Shown here in pieces: positions 1-11,704 of a DNA stretch of 64,000 bases (within the stretch, counting starts at the first letter, position 1; the number at the start of each line of letters is the position of its first letter). A program made the position numbers and the translations under genes. Source of the stretch: Siphonodentalium dalli (Eukaryota > Mollusca > Scaphopoda > Gadilida > Siphonodentaliidae); contig CP136062.1 of assembly GCA_032622095.1 (NCBI GenBank), positions 6,758,001-6,822,000 on the forward strand. The letters are read 5' to 3'. The notes under the pieces are model-generated. The model was given only the letters and a program-made list of their open reading frames with translations. It searched no databases and had not been told where the DNA came from.

Positions 1-874
1 ATGAACAAAGAAAACCAAACAAACAACACGTGTGTAGGGAGGGGGGTCCCATATTTATTGTGTACATGTTGAATATAAAATGTATATGTGTTATGCGTGT
101 TACTGATTGATTTGTGTATTTGCAATAAAGCATTCATTTGCGTACTGGCGACTAAAAAAGATCGATAAACGCAGGAAATAGAAAAGGCTTATTAAAGACA
201 AATATACATTAAATAAGCTGTTTCCGAATTTCTAACAAAAGTGATTATACGCGGTGCTGATAGAGCCTCTATAGATGTGTGTATGTGTATATTTCATGAT
301 GTCTAGTGTAGTGATGTGAAATCAGTGTCTTCAGCGGAGACCAAATGTGTCTGGATTCTGGCCAAATTCTGACGCAAATGACGTCATGGACCATGTCATG
401 ACGTCTTCGCTGGTTTTCGTTGAGCTAAGCAACGAAATTGGCCAAAATTAAACTAATTTATAGGCCTAAATCACATAGGAGTAGTTCGGAAAAACTGAAG
501 TTGCTAATTTCATAATCACCCGCTGGTGCCATGCCGATTCCGTGATTTGACCATTTCATTGTGAGATCAATTGCACCCAGAGGTGATACCAATTCGGCCC
601 GATGAGGTTTCTATTAGGGCATTATGTACTTATCGAAGTCCACTGGGGTCCAAAACGATTGGGGCATATAGTTCCACGACCATACACACGATACTTTCCA
701 TTGTCATTCTTCTTACTATTATGTCGGGGTCGTTATATATATGCATTGCATATTATCATATTATAGGTTATTCGTAAGCATGCAATTGACTTCCCTGTGG
801 TCTTTCCAGCCACTATTTGTATGTACACATGTAACAGAACAAGAGAGAGAAGTGTGGGAGTCGCACCGAAAGTT
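1..874. other. Gene-free stretch
   Basis: No supportable gene. The open frames here are short, lack splice-site support and resemble no family I know. AT-rich sequence with scattered TATATG/ACATGT runs. The right end merges with the 5S-like sequence. Confidence 0.5.
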
Positions 875-948
875 GGCAGTACCCAGAATCCCAAGCCAGT
901 CACACATCCAAGTACTAACCGGGTTCGACGTTGCTTAACTTCGGTGAT
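875..948 (-). pseudogene. 5S rRNA-derived sequence (5S pseudogene or SINE head)
   Basis: On the minus strand this stretch reads as the 3' two thirds of eukaryotic 5S rRNA. It has ATCACCGAAGTTAAGCAACG, then the box-C region GGTTAGTACTTGGATG, then a diverged CTGGG..TACTG tail. These are the internal RNA polymerase III promoter segments (box A/IE and box C). The 5' third of 5S (beyond 948) is only weakly recognisable and a run of Ts at the 3' end is missing, so it is not a functional 5S gene. A 5S-derived SINE (SINE3-like) head or a retroposed pseudogene fits; no LINE-like tail was identified. Confidence 0.75.
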
Positions 949-999
949 AACACAAAGCATCTAACGACCGTGACCAAGAAATCTAGACCTCTCGAGCAG

Positions 1000-2240
1000 A
1001 GAAGTTATCGGCCTTCTACATTTACAATGTGACAACTACACACACAACTGCGATGACATTGAAAGTGGAAGTATCCAAGGATAAGCCACGATTTTGAATC
1101 AAAATCAAACAGTGCTTGATATTATTGATATAATTTTTTACTTGCGATTTTGACGTGAGCTACATCCTACGATGGAAATTATTCCACTTGCGATTCAATC
1201 ATGGTCGCCTTAATGTACGTTCAGACGACCATGATTCAATCGTAAGTGGAGGATTCGAACCCGACGAGATCGTGGATACCGGTAGTTTGTTCAGACGATT
1301 GCGATGTCGCGTACATTATGGTATCGTAGGTTGTTCCTAAAGCATGCGATTGACTACCCTACTGTCATTTCCAGCTACGAACGATTTTTACATACACACG
1401 ACTGCGATTACGCCGCAAGTGGAGATAACCAAGAATACGCCACAATTTCGCATCTAAAATCAAACAGAGCTTGATATTATTTTATGACCTATGATTTTGA
1501 CGTGGGCATGCACAGTCCAGCTACAAGTTACTTCCTACGACGGAAATCTGTCGATTTACGATTGTATCGTGGTCGTCTGAACGTACACTTAATGCAATGA
1601 TTCATTGATTGTTGTTGACATCTAATCAACGATTGCTGACTGATTATCAGCAAAGAAAGATCACCACGTAGAACTGTGAACAGAATCATGAGAATGATAA
1701 TACCACATGACATGGTCATGATGCGTTGATGGTGCATCGAAGTTTTCTGTTGTTTTCATTTGCAAAATTGTCATCACGTTAAAAGTATCTATGCATAGAA
1801 TAATGGAGTTCACAAACATAGCTTACCTGCTTTTCTCAGTTGGTGTGTTCAGTTTATGCTGATATGGTAATATTTCTATCACATAACATGCATATTCTTC
1901 GACGTCCTGTTCGCGAATTATTTCTGGGGCAGGACTTGGCACTTTAGAAGGGGTCCGACTAGTCAACAAGTATTCGATTACCTTGGAATTTGCAGTTATT
2001 TTGTGTCGTTAGTGAACGTTCAGACGACCACGATACAATCGTAATAGAAGGAAGTGGGGCCTCGACGAGATCATGGATAGATTGGGTGTCATCGTACATG
2101 AGTCATGATATCATAGGTTGTTCGTAAATCATGTTGACTACCCTGCGATCTTTTCAGGCATATTTTTTTTACGTACACAAGACTGCGACTACATCTAGTA
2201 CATGGCAAGTGGGGCTAGCGATTACGAATACGTGGCAAGT
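1000..2240. repeat. Dispersed repeat family with internal hairpins
   Basis: Blocks around 960-1140, 1320-1490, 1985-2110 and 2110-2240 share phrases such as gttgttc(c/g)taa, gcgattgactaccct, acacacgactgcgat and aaatcaaacag(a/t)gcttgatatta. A related copy lies in opposite orientation at about 39470-39690. Arms 1183-1207 and 1226-1250 form a 25-bp hairpin with two mismatches. No coding sequence was recognised, so this looks like an old non-autonomous repeat. Confidence 0.6.
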
Positions 2241-2324
2241 GGAGCCGTACAACATGATGTTGTCAGTATTTTGATTTTATTTAAATAAACATAAAAAATA
2301 CAATTGTATATTTTAATTGAGGTC

Positions 2325-2432
2325 GGTATGAGCCAGGGTCCGTATAAGCCAGGGTCCGTATCAGCCGGTGGTCCGTAAAAGCCAGGGTCCGTAAGAGCCA
2401 GGGTCCGTAAGAGCCAGGGTCCGTATAAGCCG
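2325..2432. repeat. Short tandem repeat, 16-bp unit
   Basis: About seven head-to-tail copies of a unit close to GGGTCCGTAAGAGCCA, with changes at the AAGA/ATAA/ATCA positions and one longer unit. A minisatellite with no coding role evident. Confidence 0.85.
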
Positions 2433-4139
2433 CATACCATTGTCAACCCCGGCTCAAAATGCGAACTCTGACGGCCCGTAACTCCGTTATTTTCCAATGG
2501 ATTTTTAAATTGTTTTCAGATTTGTGATCTGCTGCTCTCAGAGATGGTATGTTATAGATTTCATCTGATTCAGAGACGAATAATATATTTGAAATTGACA
2601 AGCATATGTGCCCAATTTTAAACTTTGAGGGATCAAATCTCCGACATTCTTCAACAGATGAACGATCTGTTTTCAGTTTAGTAATCAGCATGTATGGTAG
2701 ATATTCCAAGTTTCATCTGATTTTGAGACCAAAAACAATTTGGGACCTGGGACCACCCCTCCCCAGACCCACAATACTGAACCGAACCTGGCAGATTTTG
2801 GGGGAATACTTGCGCTCATTACTCGGGTCACATCGACGTATGACGTAATGTCTGATGGTTTAAGATGAGTTGTGGTCGCAAGCAGTTTGGTCCATAATAG
2901 TAACTGTGAAGGCACGTAACTCTGGCATTTTCTAATGGATTTTATCAATTCTTTCAGTTTCTTGATTGGCTGATGCAGGAGATATTATAACGAACCAAAG
3001 CCGGACGCTTTGGGTCGTATATAGGCTATATCTGATTTTGTGACGTCACCAATTTTTAAGTAATACGACCCTTGGATTTTGAATTTTGGAAAGCACGAAT
3101 GTCGCACATAGGATCGGTGGGCCTAAAGCATTATTGTCGTAAAACTTAAAACTATAGATATACTACTGTAGTCTATAGGCAGTAATAATATATAATGATT
3201 ATATGTAAGATGATATTTATATATGTATTTTATCTTGGATTACGCTAGAATATGGTCATAACCAATAAATAATTTGAATTTGAATATTGTCGTAATCGGT
3301 TGTCAATTTGCCCAGAAAACTAATTCCAGATAGGCTGACCACACCAGTTGGCTATATACTCCAGTGACCATACGATTCGCATCAATGCCCATGTAGAGAA
3401 TATCTTCAATTTTCTATCCGTATTTTAGCCTGATAAATTGATGCAATATTCATAAGTATAAAGCAGAGTAACCTGGGCCAGGCTAACTATGTACTTGTTT
3501 TGATTGAGTGCTCATCGATAAAATCTAAAAATAAAATCGATAAATAAAATTGGAAGATACCATATAGTTCCAAACGTATTAACAATTTAAACCCATAATA
3601 TTCTGCAATTGTATGAAACAAACTATTTATTTAATTATATTGAGTTTTAATAATGATATAAATTGTTGTATTTGTTACAACAACGGACGAAGAGATGTGA
3701 TTTTGTCCTATAAATTAATACGCAATCACAATACACAAATAGTCCTGTCCGCGCTTTCTTCGCATAGTTATCTCCCTTTATATGGAAAAATGTCATTTTA
3801 TTATCTCAGAAATTATAAGGAGCAGAGCATCGAAAATTGGACCGTATGCATACCTCGATATGCCCTACTGACCACGGACATCAAAACTTGTGTCCGCGCT
3901 TTCCCTGCGGAGTTACTGCACATAGATTGGCAAACCTGAAATTGATTGTACTCGGCTGTTCTTTCGTATCATTATAGATAACTGAATTTGGTTTTCGCAG
4001 TCCTCTTGGTCGTTGTCAGTTCAGTGCGAAAATGAAAAATGAAAGAAATTCATTTTATCATCTCGGAAATTATAAGGAGCAGAGCCGGACCCGAATATAC
4101 CGCTCAAAAATATTTTTTCCCAGGACTTTCCGCGTTACG
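2433..4139. other. Gene-free stretch with a possible LINE-like tail
   Basis: No gene seen. At 3267-3292, AATAAATAATTTGAATTTGA resembles the AATAAA plus simple-repeat tail found at LINE 3' ends, but no reverse transcriptase sequence was found upstream. From 3790 the phrase gaaatt-ataaggagcagagc is repeated near 4068, the start of the tandem array that follows. Confidence 0.4.
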
Positions 4140-5180
4140 GGGTACGGAAATATTGCAACTATTTTTCCCGCCAAATCCAAACCGGCTAATTCAAGAGCAA
4201 GATAATGTCGTAGCAGGTACGTTGACATACTGTATTTACGTCCCAAAAGTTTGACCGCTATACTTTAAAAGTAATATGTCCAACGGAGAATGCGAGTCGG
4301 GGTGGGTTGAGACTTTAGGAAAATTCCACGAAAATTGCAAAGTGGGGGGAATTCAAACATCGAGATAATTTTGTTTGACGGGTACATCTGATGGGTAGTG
4401 TTCACGCGCATCTACAGTGCGATTTTCTAATTTTCAGATGGAACGGTTAACTCGACGTGACAACGCTATATAACATAGATATGTATACTTAAGTAGTATA
4501 TCACTAACCTATTTTTAGCCCCAAATCCAAACCGGCTAATGAAGGAGCGAGTTTAATGCAGTGGCATATAAGCCGGTATACTGTAGGTGGGTCTCCAAAA
4601 TTTAACCGCTCTACTATAAACGCAACCTGCTCAATGGAGTGTTTGTGTCGGGTGGGTTCAGATTTGGCAAATTCCACCGAAAATCAAATGGGGAAAATTA
4701 CTCCGAAAATCAGACATTGAGATAAAAACTTTTCGACGAGTGGATGTGATTAGTAGTATCTAAACGCAAGATTAGTACGCTTTTCAAAGTTTCAGAGTGT
4801 ACGGTTTAACCCTGGTAGCGTGTAACGTTGTTAACGGGTGATATATATTACTCAAATTCAAACCCACTCGTTATGACGCAAATTCAAACGGACTTATCAA
4901 GGAACAATGCAAATACATGAATATGTTCACCGATATACTATAGCTATGTCCGCTTTACTATAAAAGTAACCTGTCCAACGGAGAGGTGGCGTACGCCCCG
5001 GGGTGGGTCGAGGCTTTTGGCAAATTCCACCGAAACTCGTAAACGGGAAAAAATTGTGAATCAAGTGTTTTATATTTTGAACACTGCATGTGTTTGGTAG
5101 TATATAAGGACAACATTAGTTTCAGAGCGGACGGGTTAGCACTCAGCTAGCATTATCGATTGTGATATAGTTATCTCTCG
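4140..5180. repeat. Diverged tandem array, about 347-bp period
   Basis: Three diverged copies begin with a phrase like ccgct(a/c/t)tacta-aaa-g-aacctg near 4255, 4607 and 4952. Each is followed by a caacggag segment, then gtcgggtgggtt and ggcaaattccac. A satellite-like or decayed repeat with no coding potential. Confidence 0.65.
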
Positions 5181-6520
5181 ATTACAGTTAACTCTATTAT
5201 AAAGACGTTAATGACTATAGTGTAGCGATGAGTCACTGACATACTAAATACTTAATTAACCAAGCGGTATTTCCATTAAAACTAAAATATTCTGAATCCG
5301 AAACTGATGTTCTGCTTATTTTTCTAGCTATTCTACCTAGAAAAGTTCTCATTTTAAGTTTTTTTCTTCTTGAATTTAGAAAATATTTGTGGCAGTTTAT
5401 GATTGCCATGTGGGTGGGAAGATATATAGGGTGGGGAGATATCCTAGGAATGATATCTCGTCCTGTGGTGATATGCAGGGGCGGAAGTTAAATGGGGCAT
5501 ATGACTATCATGTACCAGTTAAAAGATTACGCTATAGTGTAGTTTTCTCGGGGTAATCAATAACTGATTGTTTATAAAGAAACCGCTGGACACTCGGATC
5601 TGAAAAGTTTTACATACGGGTAATTTGACCCGATAATTCTTATTAGATAGATCCCGTTGACATCAAATGTATGAAAAGGCCACTAATAATTCATTTGATG
5701 AAATAATTAATTATATGGCATCTATTTCATTACACTCTACGGGTCAATTTATCCCGTGTTTCAATTTTCACAAACCAGATTGCAACAATTTCTGGTAATT
5801 GATCTCAGGCGACTTATCCTTAAAGTGACTATCCGAATTCAAGCAGTGTAGGGCATCATGATTAGCATAACGCTACCTGCAGTCATATGCTGATGGTTGG
5901 GTATGCATACACCATTTTATATACAACAAAGGCGACTTATAGGTGGCAAATGTGAGCAATAAATAGCTTTCTTGTGTATTAAAATTGGCACAGATCGATT
6001 ACCTGGCCAGGGGAATGTCATGGGATAGTCGCGTCTTCTCACGTCCCACCAATAATGGCTGGAATAAAGCATTGTTTATTAACATTTGACATCAGATGGC
6101 TTAAAGTGGAAATAATAAAGTATATAACCAACACAGAGCGTGTTTTATCAGCACAGAATATATGTGGGAATATTGGCCATTTTATGACAAGAAGAGTATT
6201 AGCCAGTGGTGACATGTATGCCGCGTCGTATTTATACAGGTCGTAAATCAAATCAGACCAAACCATGATAGAGTTCCGCTCTTCCATGTCCTGGATTGAG
6301 ATCACGAATGTGTGCGTGTTTTTTGTCTGTTCTCCTTAATAATCTGTGTTCTTAATAAAAAGTTAAAACAAAAAATAAAAATATTTATTTGTTAGCTGAA
6401 AAAATTATACGCCCTATAATGTCCGTGTAAATCGCAAATTACACGATAATTACATAAATTACATACGAGTTTGTATCCACCCTACGACAAAACATAGAAA
6501 CATAAATGCAGATACTTTTT
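5181..6520. other. Gene-free stretch
   Basis: No gene supported. The open frames at 6039-6305 (minus) and 6055-6246 (plus) overlap on opposite strands. Neither has splice sites, recognisable motifs or sustained coding character. Confidence 0.4.
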
Positions 6521-6542
6521 TTTCATAACTTAATTGCACTCA

Positions 6543-6841
6543 GGTATGTACGGACATATAGTTACAATTCACCATTGGAGATCATTCTATTTTGCAGACG
6601 AAAGAAATGTCACTCGATGTTCTGGAATAGACGTTATGTTGCCGGAATGCAGGACGTTTCTCCGCAGGGAAATAATGACGTGTGATGGATCACTGACTGC
6701 GCGATCTGTGGGCATCATGGGAACTAAGTACGCATCGATATTTTCCAGCACTATGCGGAAGCTAATTGGCAAAAATGGAAGTGTTGTGATCCTCGGAATA
6801 GGAATATGGGACGACTTCAACTACACGACTGTTATTCAGAA
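6543..6841 (+). CDS. Putative internal coding exon of an unrecognised gene
   Basis: The open frame is bounded by good splice signals. Upstream, a T-rich tract runs into CACTCAG just before 6543; downstream is AA|GTAAGC near 6840. The encoded ~98 residues are balanced in composition. They have a middle block with three Cys (TRCSGIDVMLPECRTFL..TCDG) and a C-terminal hydrophobic strand, VVILGIGIWDDF. This looks like an exon from the middle of a larger extracellular or esterase-like protein, but I recognise no family and found no neighbouring exon. A chance open frame remains possible. Confidence 0.35.
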
Positions 6842-7680
6842 GTAAGCACATACTGACACTTTCGCCCTAATTATAACTACATAAATAACATGACCATACG
6901 TAAACGCAATAAAACCCACTTAGATTAAATGAACATAGCTATTTGCGATCCAAAGTACAATTATTATAATATTCGCTTTTGAATATTCCCGCGGTATAAA
7001 AACAAGTCGACGAAATTGCTTTGACATCGATAAAGAAAATAATAACATTTCTTTCCGTGTTCGAAAAGAACTTTACAAGAGGTGTACTTTTGTGAGACAC
7101 TTTTCTCATAACATCTACACTATCTATCTAACAATATCCACGCGTTGGTAACCCTGAATATATGGCGTGCTTAGATATAATAAAATTACTCTGAAATATG
7201 CTCCATTGTGTGTTGAAATTCGGCAGCGTTAGAAAAATGCACACCGATAATGTGACATATATAACTAATAAGAACATGATGTGACAACCGCATTAGAGAG
7301 TGTGATGTATGGCTCAGGATAAGTTGATACACTGAGTCATATAGTCATATACGCCTATCGAATTATGAGCTGCCTATGCTTCTGTGCATAAGTTGGAAAG
7401 AGTCGGATGTCGCAAGGATATGGGCACATTTGCCGGAATATCAACACATCCAACTCGTGACATTAAGAACTAATCACGATTGAACATAGTTCCATTAACG
7501 GTTTGACAGAATCATACAATAGTGCAGGTCGAAAGTTTGCATACACTTGATAAATATATCAACATCACTTGGTATGGATTATATACACAAAACCGCGCGC
7601 GTATGACACTGTTGTTACTGTTGTCAGGATAACCGACGACGGAAATGAGTAAGGACAGTAGGGTCGGTGTAAACACCATA
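6842..7680. other. Gene-free stretch
   Basis: No gene, RNA gene or clear repeat seen. Confidence 0.4.
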
Positions 7681-8640
7681 TGTGGTAAGTCGCAATCATA
7701 TGGATGCAATTGACATGGAACCAATATTGCAAGTTTGGGATGGAATAAATACACAAAACCGCAATCGCGAGTAGTTACTGTTTTCAGAATGTTATCCTTA
7801 CGCAACCGCTTGTCCAACATTATTCTAAATGCCCCCCCCCCCCCACTACACCGTTGTCTATCAACCATCAACCCTTCAGCATGGATGTTGCCTAACCATG
7901 TTTCTGCAATGAAAACGCCAAATTTCAAGTTCAAGACTCATAGACTTAACCGCAAAACATGGAAATCTTAAGCAATTTAACGATATGTATTGCCAGTTTC
8001 TTGCAATAATAGCCATATATGTTTAAATTTAAAAGACTCCAAACACTATCGGCACCAAAACTCATGGCAGTGAAGTCATACCAGGTAGCATCGAAAACAT
8101 TGTACCCAATTACTGGTTCTGTCATAACTTTAAGACTGTATTTTTTAAATGTTTTTTCAGTACGTTCCACATCGATCATTTTTAACTGCGCTACTACATC
8201 AATAAATTACTTTCAGTTTATATTCTAGGATGCGTTGATCAATGTCGCAACCATATGGACACCCCTTCCGGAATTTTGACATACATAAAGTTTCGGCCAG
8301 TACACACGTTTGCTGTTGTGATCACCAGTCGCTCAACACACATCTCTAACTGACCCCCTTGTCTCTACATATCTGCAAGACGGGTGTTGGCTAACACGGT
8401 TCCTTCAACTGAATCGCGAAATTTAAACTTGGCAACTCATCGATTTAACCAAAACACTGGACATTTTAAGCAGTGTAGTGACATAATATCACTACAATGC
8501 TTAAAATGTCACTGATATCGTTTGTATTTGTCCTGGGATAATTTCCATGTCAACTTAAAGCCAAACACGATTGGCAACGCATTGCAAATATTGGAAACGC
8601 GACAGCAAGACAATCAAGAATGTTAAGCGCCATGTTTTCA
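7681..8640. repeat. Degenerate duplication with a terminal hairpin
   Basis: Two diverged halves, about 7690-8140 and 8230-8640, share in order cgcaa-catatgga, a C-rich patch, t-ttg-ctaac-a-g-t, aaattt-aa-tt, actcat-ga-ttaacc and gccaaacac. A poly-C run sits near 7831. A 22-bp hairpin with one mismatch (arms 8460-8481 and 8489-8510) lies at the end of the second half. Confidence 0.5.
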
Positions 8641-8944
8641 AACTGATGATTGGATGATTAAAACACGTATTTAATAGTTAGTCTTTCCATATTCGAAAGA
8701 TACCATCGCGAGATGCATGACATTGATTTTGTTTGCGGCCGATTAGCCTAACAGGCTAATCTGCTGCTATCGGCAGAATAGCGGAATTATCTTATTGTGC
8801 CGCTAGCGCCATACTAGCCATATCGTGCCATTATGTGATTCTGCCGCGGAATAAAATTCGGACCTTATTATGCCGCTAGAGGTAGCATAGCCTCGGCATT
8901 AATTTATATTATAAAAGGCTCTGCGTTAAAACACCACACAGATA

Positions 8945-9050
8945 CAGTAATGCTCTAATTAATCGACTCCTTAACCACAGCAGAATTATGGGTAACTTTT
9001 CAGGATTTAGTCGGAAATATGGCTTGCTGCCATTCATCGGAAAGCTCTCC
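8945..9050. mobile_element. MITE copy 1 (TA-flanked CAGTAATGC family), 3' truncated
   Basis: Starts with TA|CAGTAATGC and shares the internal phrase ggatttagtcggaaat with the copies at 32291 and 48194. The mirrored right half is missing, so it is truncated. Confidence 0.65.
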
Positions 9051-9180
9051 GTAGCTGTCTCATGAGAACGTATACTCGGTACAATTCCGTTGCATATAAT
9101 TTGGAAACATAATAGCAGCGATCGTGTTCTGCTTCTGTAATACACATGTACAACGGAAAATATATTATCACTGAACTCAC

Positions 9181-9799
9181 CTCTTGTTCATATATGCCTT
9201 CCTTTGCCTTGTCATCAGATATGTCTACACTGTTAGTTGTGTCAAGTTCATCAACATGTTGATGTACATATCTACGTACTATACCCTATCATCCGCTGAT
9301 AACAGAAATATCGACTGCGACACTTAACGTAAATTTTCGCCTCCTCTGCGGCATCTAAATATCAATTTCTTTCCGTGGGTTAAACACCGGACTTTCACCG
9401 CTCTACAACTCAGAGATCGGTGTATGGTTGTCCGTGGTGCCGAGTCCATTCCGTTTTAGGTCTTTCATGACAGATTGGTAAATAGAGTTACTGGTGGTGT
9501 TAAATTCAGGGTCAATGTTGTTATGGTCTTTGAAAAACGTTTTAGTACCAACCAGAGTGCCATAATTGCAGTTTTCTTAAAAGTATTCCCGTCTTGTTTC
9601 CTGGCGCCGGCATAAAAATCCCTGAGCGAAATGTTCACCTCTTTCGCATAAAAGTTTTCAAAATCTGTTTACCACATTCAATGAGGACTTGTCGGAAACA
9701 TCTCATAGCCTCATCCGTCCATCTCTTGTTATCAATAGAATTCTTGGCATCAAAAAGCTCCTTAATATAATCGTCAGTTGGATTCACAAAGGGAGTCAT
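9181..9799 (-). pseudogene. Decayed Crypton-type tyrosine recombinase, N-terminal part
   Basis: Reading minus from ATG 9799, the first residues (…DDYIKELFDAKNSIDNKR.., then MRCFRQVL) match the start of the recombinase at 33.0-36.0 kb almost position for position. Further segments match in order but in changing frames: an FYAGAR motif, a GNTFKKTAI..LKRF block, the KDLKRNGLGTTDN region, a CRRGGENLR core and YVHQHVDELD. At least three frameshifts and stops separate them. The sequence ends at a GAG|GTGAGT splice donor (9180-9175), within a codon of the donor in the better copy. The C-terminal exon with the catalytic His/Tyr was not found. In Crypton YRs this part holds the DNA-binding N-terminal domain and the first catalytic Arg. 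Confidence 0.75.
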
Positions 9800-10069
9800 C
9801 TTTTCGAGTCAGCTATTGTCGTCTGATTTTCACGAAGAGAAAGTTGGATCGGTGTAAGGGACGTTACTCAAAACAACAACGAAGCGTTAACATTGAAGTA
9901 CTCGAAACATTCGGAACATGTCTGGCCAACGCTCATTTTCCAACACCACGGGGTGCGTTTTTGTGTTTCCTTGTGTCCTATAACAAACTGAATTATATGT
10001 TCGGTAAGATTCTGGCATCTCCGGAGATTTCTCTGGAGCGGTCAATAATTCTTAACATTTTACCATCGA

Positions 10070-10345
10070 TGGTAACAACCTAGTTACCTGAAAGCACTGG
10101 AAATGGTCGTATATTACGTAGTATCATTCCTATCAATCAGGAAACGAAAATTGGGGAGAAGCAGGAAGTATAACAATACACAGTTGAAGCCCCCTTTCGA
10201 AGGATACATTACAGTTGTCGCCCGCGATTGAGTTAGACACGGTGATTTGTCGCCCGCTCGAGACCTGGAATGTCATTCCAGGTCGAGAGCGGCGACAAAT
10301 CCCCGTGTCTCAGGAACACAAGGGTGACAACTGTTTTGTTATCTG
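10070..10345. repeat. Crypton-associated flanking repeat, copy 1, with long hairpin
   Basis: Shares ordered phrases with 27530-27725 and 36200-36410: atggtaacaa, a CAATCAG/CCAAT box, ataacaatacaca, gtcgcccgc and gacaactgttttgtta. Arms 10244-10271 and 10274-10301 form a near-perfect hairpin (GTCGCCCGCTCGAGACCTGG and its complement). It lies upstream of a Crypton copy, as at 36.2 kb, so it may be that element's 5' end or promoter. Confidence 0.6.
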
Positions 10346-10687
10346 AGAAAGGAGTACACACGAACCTCCTTAATGGCAGGCCTAAATGCGCGCGTATATT
10401 CTTTAATCCAGTTCGAAGAGTTAATTTTATGTTGGAATCATTCACATTCACAATTTGGATCAATTAACACAACCATCATTTGTGCAGCTATTATCCAGAC
10501 AGTTTTCTGGTCGCGTGGTGGAAATCGGTTCAGGGAAAGAGGAGTAAAGCACTTTCGAAGTTGAGAAGCCATGCGGCGAAATGTTTGGTTTCGTTTTAAA
10601 TGAGCGTAAAGACGCATGTAGACGTGCTGATTTCAAGAACGCTAAAATGTCAAACTAACACGTTGTAGTGGTGCAAAGAGACATTGA
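10346..10687. other. Gene-free flank of the LTR element
   Basis: No gene seen. It continues across the insertion into 24665 onward; the single pre-insertion site would read acattgacaac followed by tgttacag. Confidence 0.5.
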
Positions 10688-10691
10688 CAAC
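10688..10691. repeat. Target-site duplication, left (CAAC)
   Basis: CAAC directly precedes the left LTR and recurs directly after the right LTR (24661-24664). Four-base duplications are usual for gypsy/errantivirus integrases. Confidence 0.85.
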
Positions 10692-11199
10692 TGTCCTATA
10701 ATCGGCCGTAGATCGTCTCTCCACGTTGGGAACACAGGTCCAGACACAGTTTTGTAGATACACAATCTTTTATTGTAACATCAAGAATGCATGGATATAT
10801 ATTTACCACAACAACTTTCACAAAGCTAGCAGGTTGAGAAGTCGCCTGAAGTCTGTCGTGGGGCCAATCAGTCACTTAGAGAATTACAACCGAAAAGCCA
10901 CGACCAAAAGCAAACATACTATTTTATTCCAACTTTCTCCCCAAGTCACATGACTGGTCTCTGATACGATATACTCACAGCCAATTCCAGGCCAGTAACT
11001 TCTTATTCGTTATTCTCTCAGACCAGTGAAGGGGTTTCCACGTGACATTGATCTGTTTCCAAACATATGATTCGATATACTTCTGAACCAGTAAAGTCGT
11101 GGTCCCACACTCTTATTGATCAGTTGGTAATTGGTTTTATTAACCTACTCTACACAGACCTTCAGGCAAATATTAACCCCGACATTCCACTATAGCACA
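10692..11199 (-). repeat. 3' LTR
   Basis: 508 bp, aligned to 24153-24660 with a single difference (T at 11137, G at 24598, plus strand). On the coding strand it begins TGTGCTATA and ends ATAGGACA. A polyadenylation signal AATAAA (coding strand) lies at 10774-10769. The 75-codon open frame inside each LTR is incidental. Confidence 0.95.
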
Positions 11200-11217
11200 C
11201 ACGTCCCTTTTTTTTTC
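11200..11217 (-). other. Polypurine tract
   Basis: On the coding strand, nine As and GGGA (11216-11204) sit immediately upstream of the 3' LTR. This is the expected primer for plus-strand DNA synthesis. Confidence 0.8.
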
Positions 11218-11704
11218 GAGTTTAATTATTTAAGTAAACTAACAACTCCACCGTTGCAATCGGTTTCGTTGATTAAGTTATCTGAAAATATCAAATTTCT
11301 TCATTCCACTGTTAGGGTTTGCAACCCCTTCCAGTTCTTCTTGACCATATTGAAATATCAAGCGTTTCCAACTGCTCCCAACCCCTTAACGAACATCAAT
11401 TTATAATTAAATCTCCTAACTACAATTTCATAATTTCTTTATCCTCCCTCGTTCTTCAACGATTTCTTGTACCAATTGTACAATATTCAGCTCAATTCCA
11501 CAAATTGCATATACGAATACAATTACATTTCATTACATACACAATTTCAGTACAAGAATACAATTACATGTTGTTACATACACAATGTTGAATACACCAA
11601 TATCATTACTAATAATACCTAACATTGAAATACAATAGTGCACTATATCATAATACATTCAATGTTCAATAACTGAGAGTTAAATCAGTAACAGGACTCC
11701 CACC
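11218..11704 (-). other. Element 3' untranslated region
   Basis: AT-rich sequence between the env stop and the polypurine tract. It holds two tandem copies of an aatacaattacat..cattacatacacaat phrase (about 11511-11548 and 11552-11586). No coding sequence. Confidence 0.6.

Noticed and set aside
7512-7934. 140-codon minus-strand frame
   Set aside because: Covers a poly-G/C run and a diverged duplication, with no motif or splice support.
10726-10953. 75-codon frame inside the 3' LTR, repeated identically at 24187-24414 in the 5' LTR
   Set aside because: Lies antisense to the element; it is identical only because the LTRs are, and it has no recognisable features.
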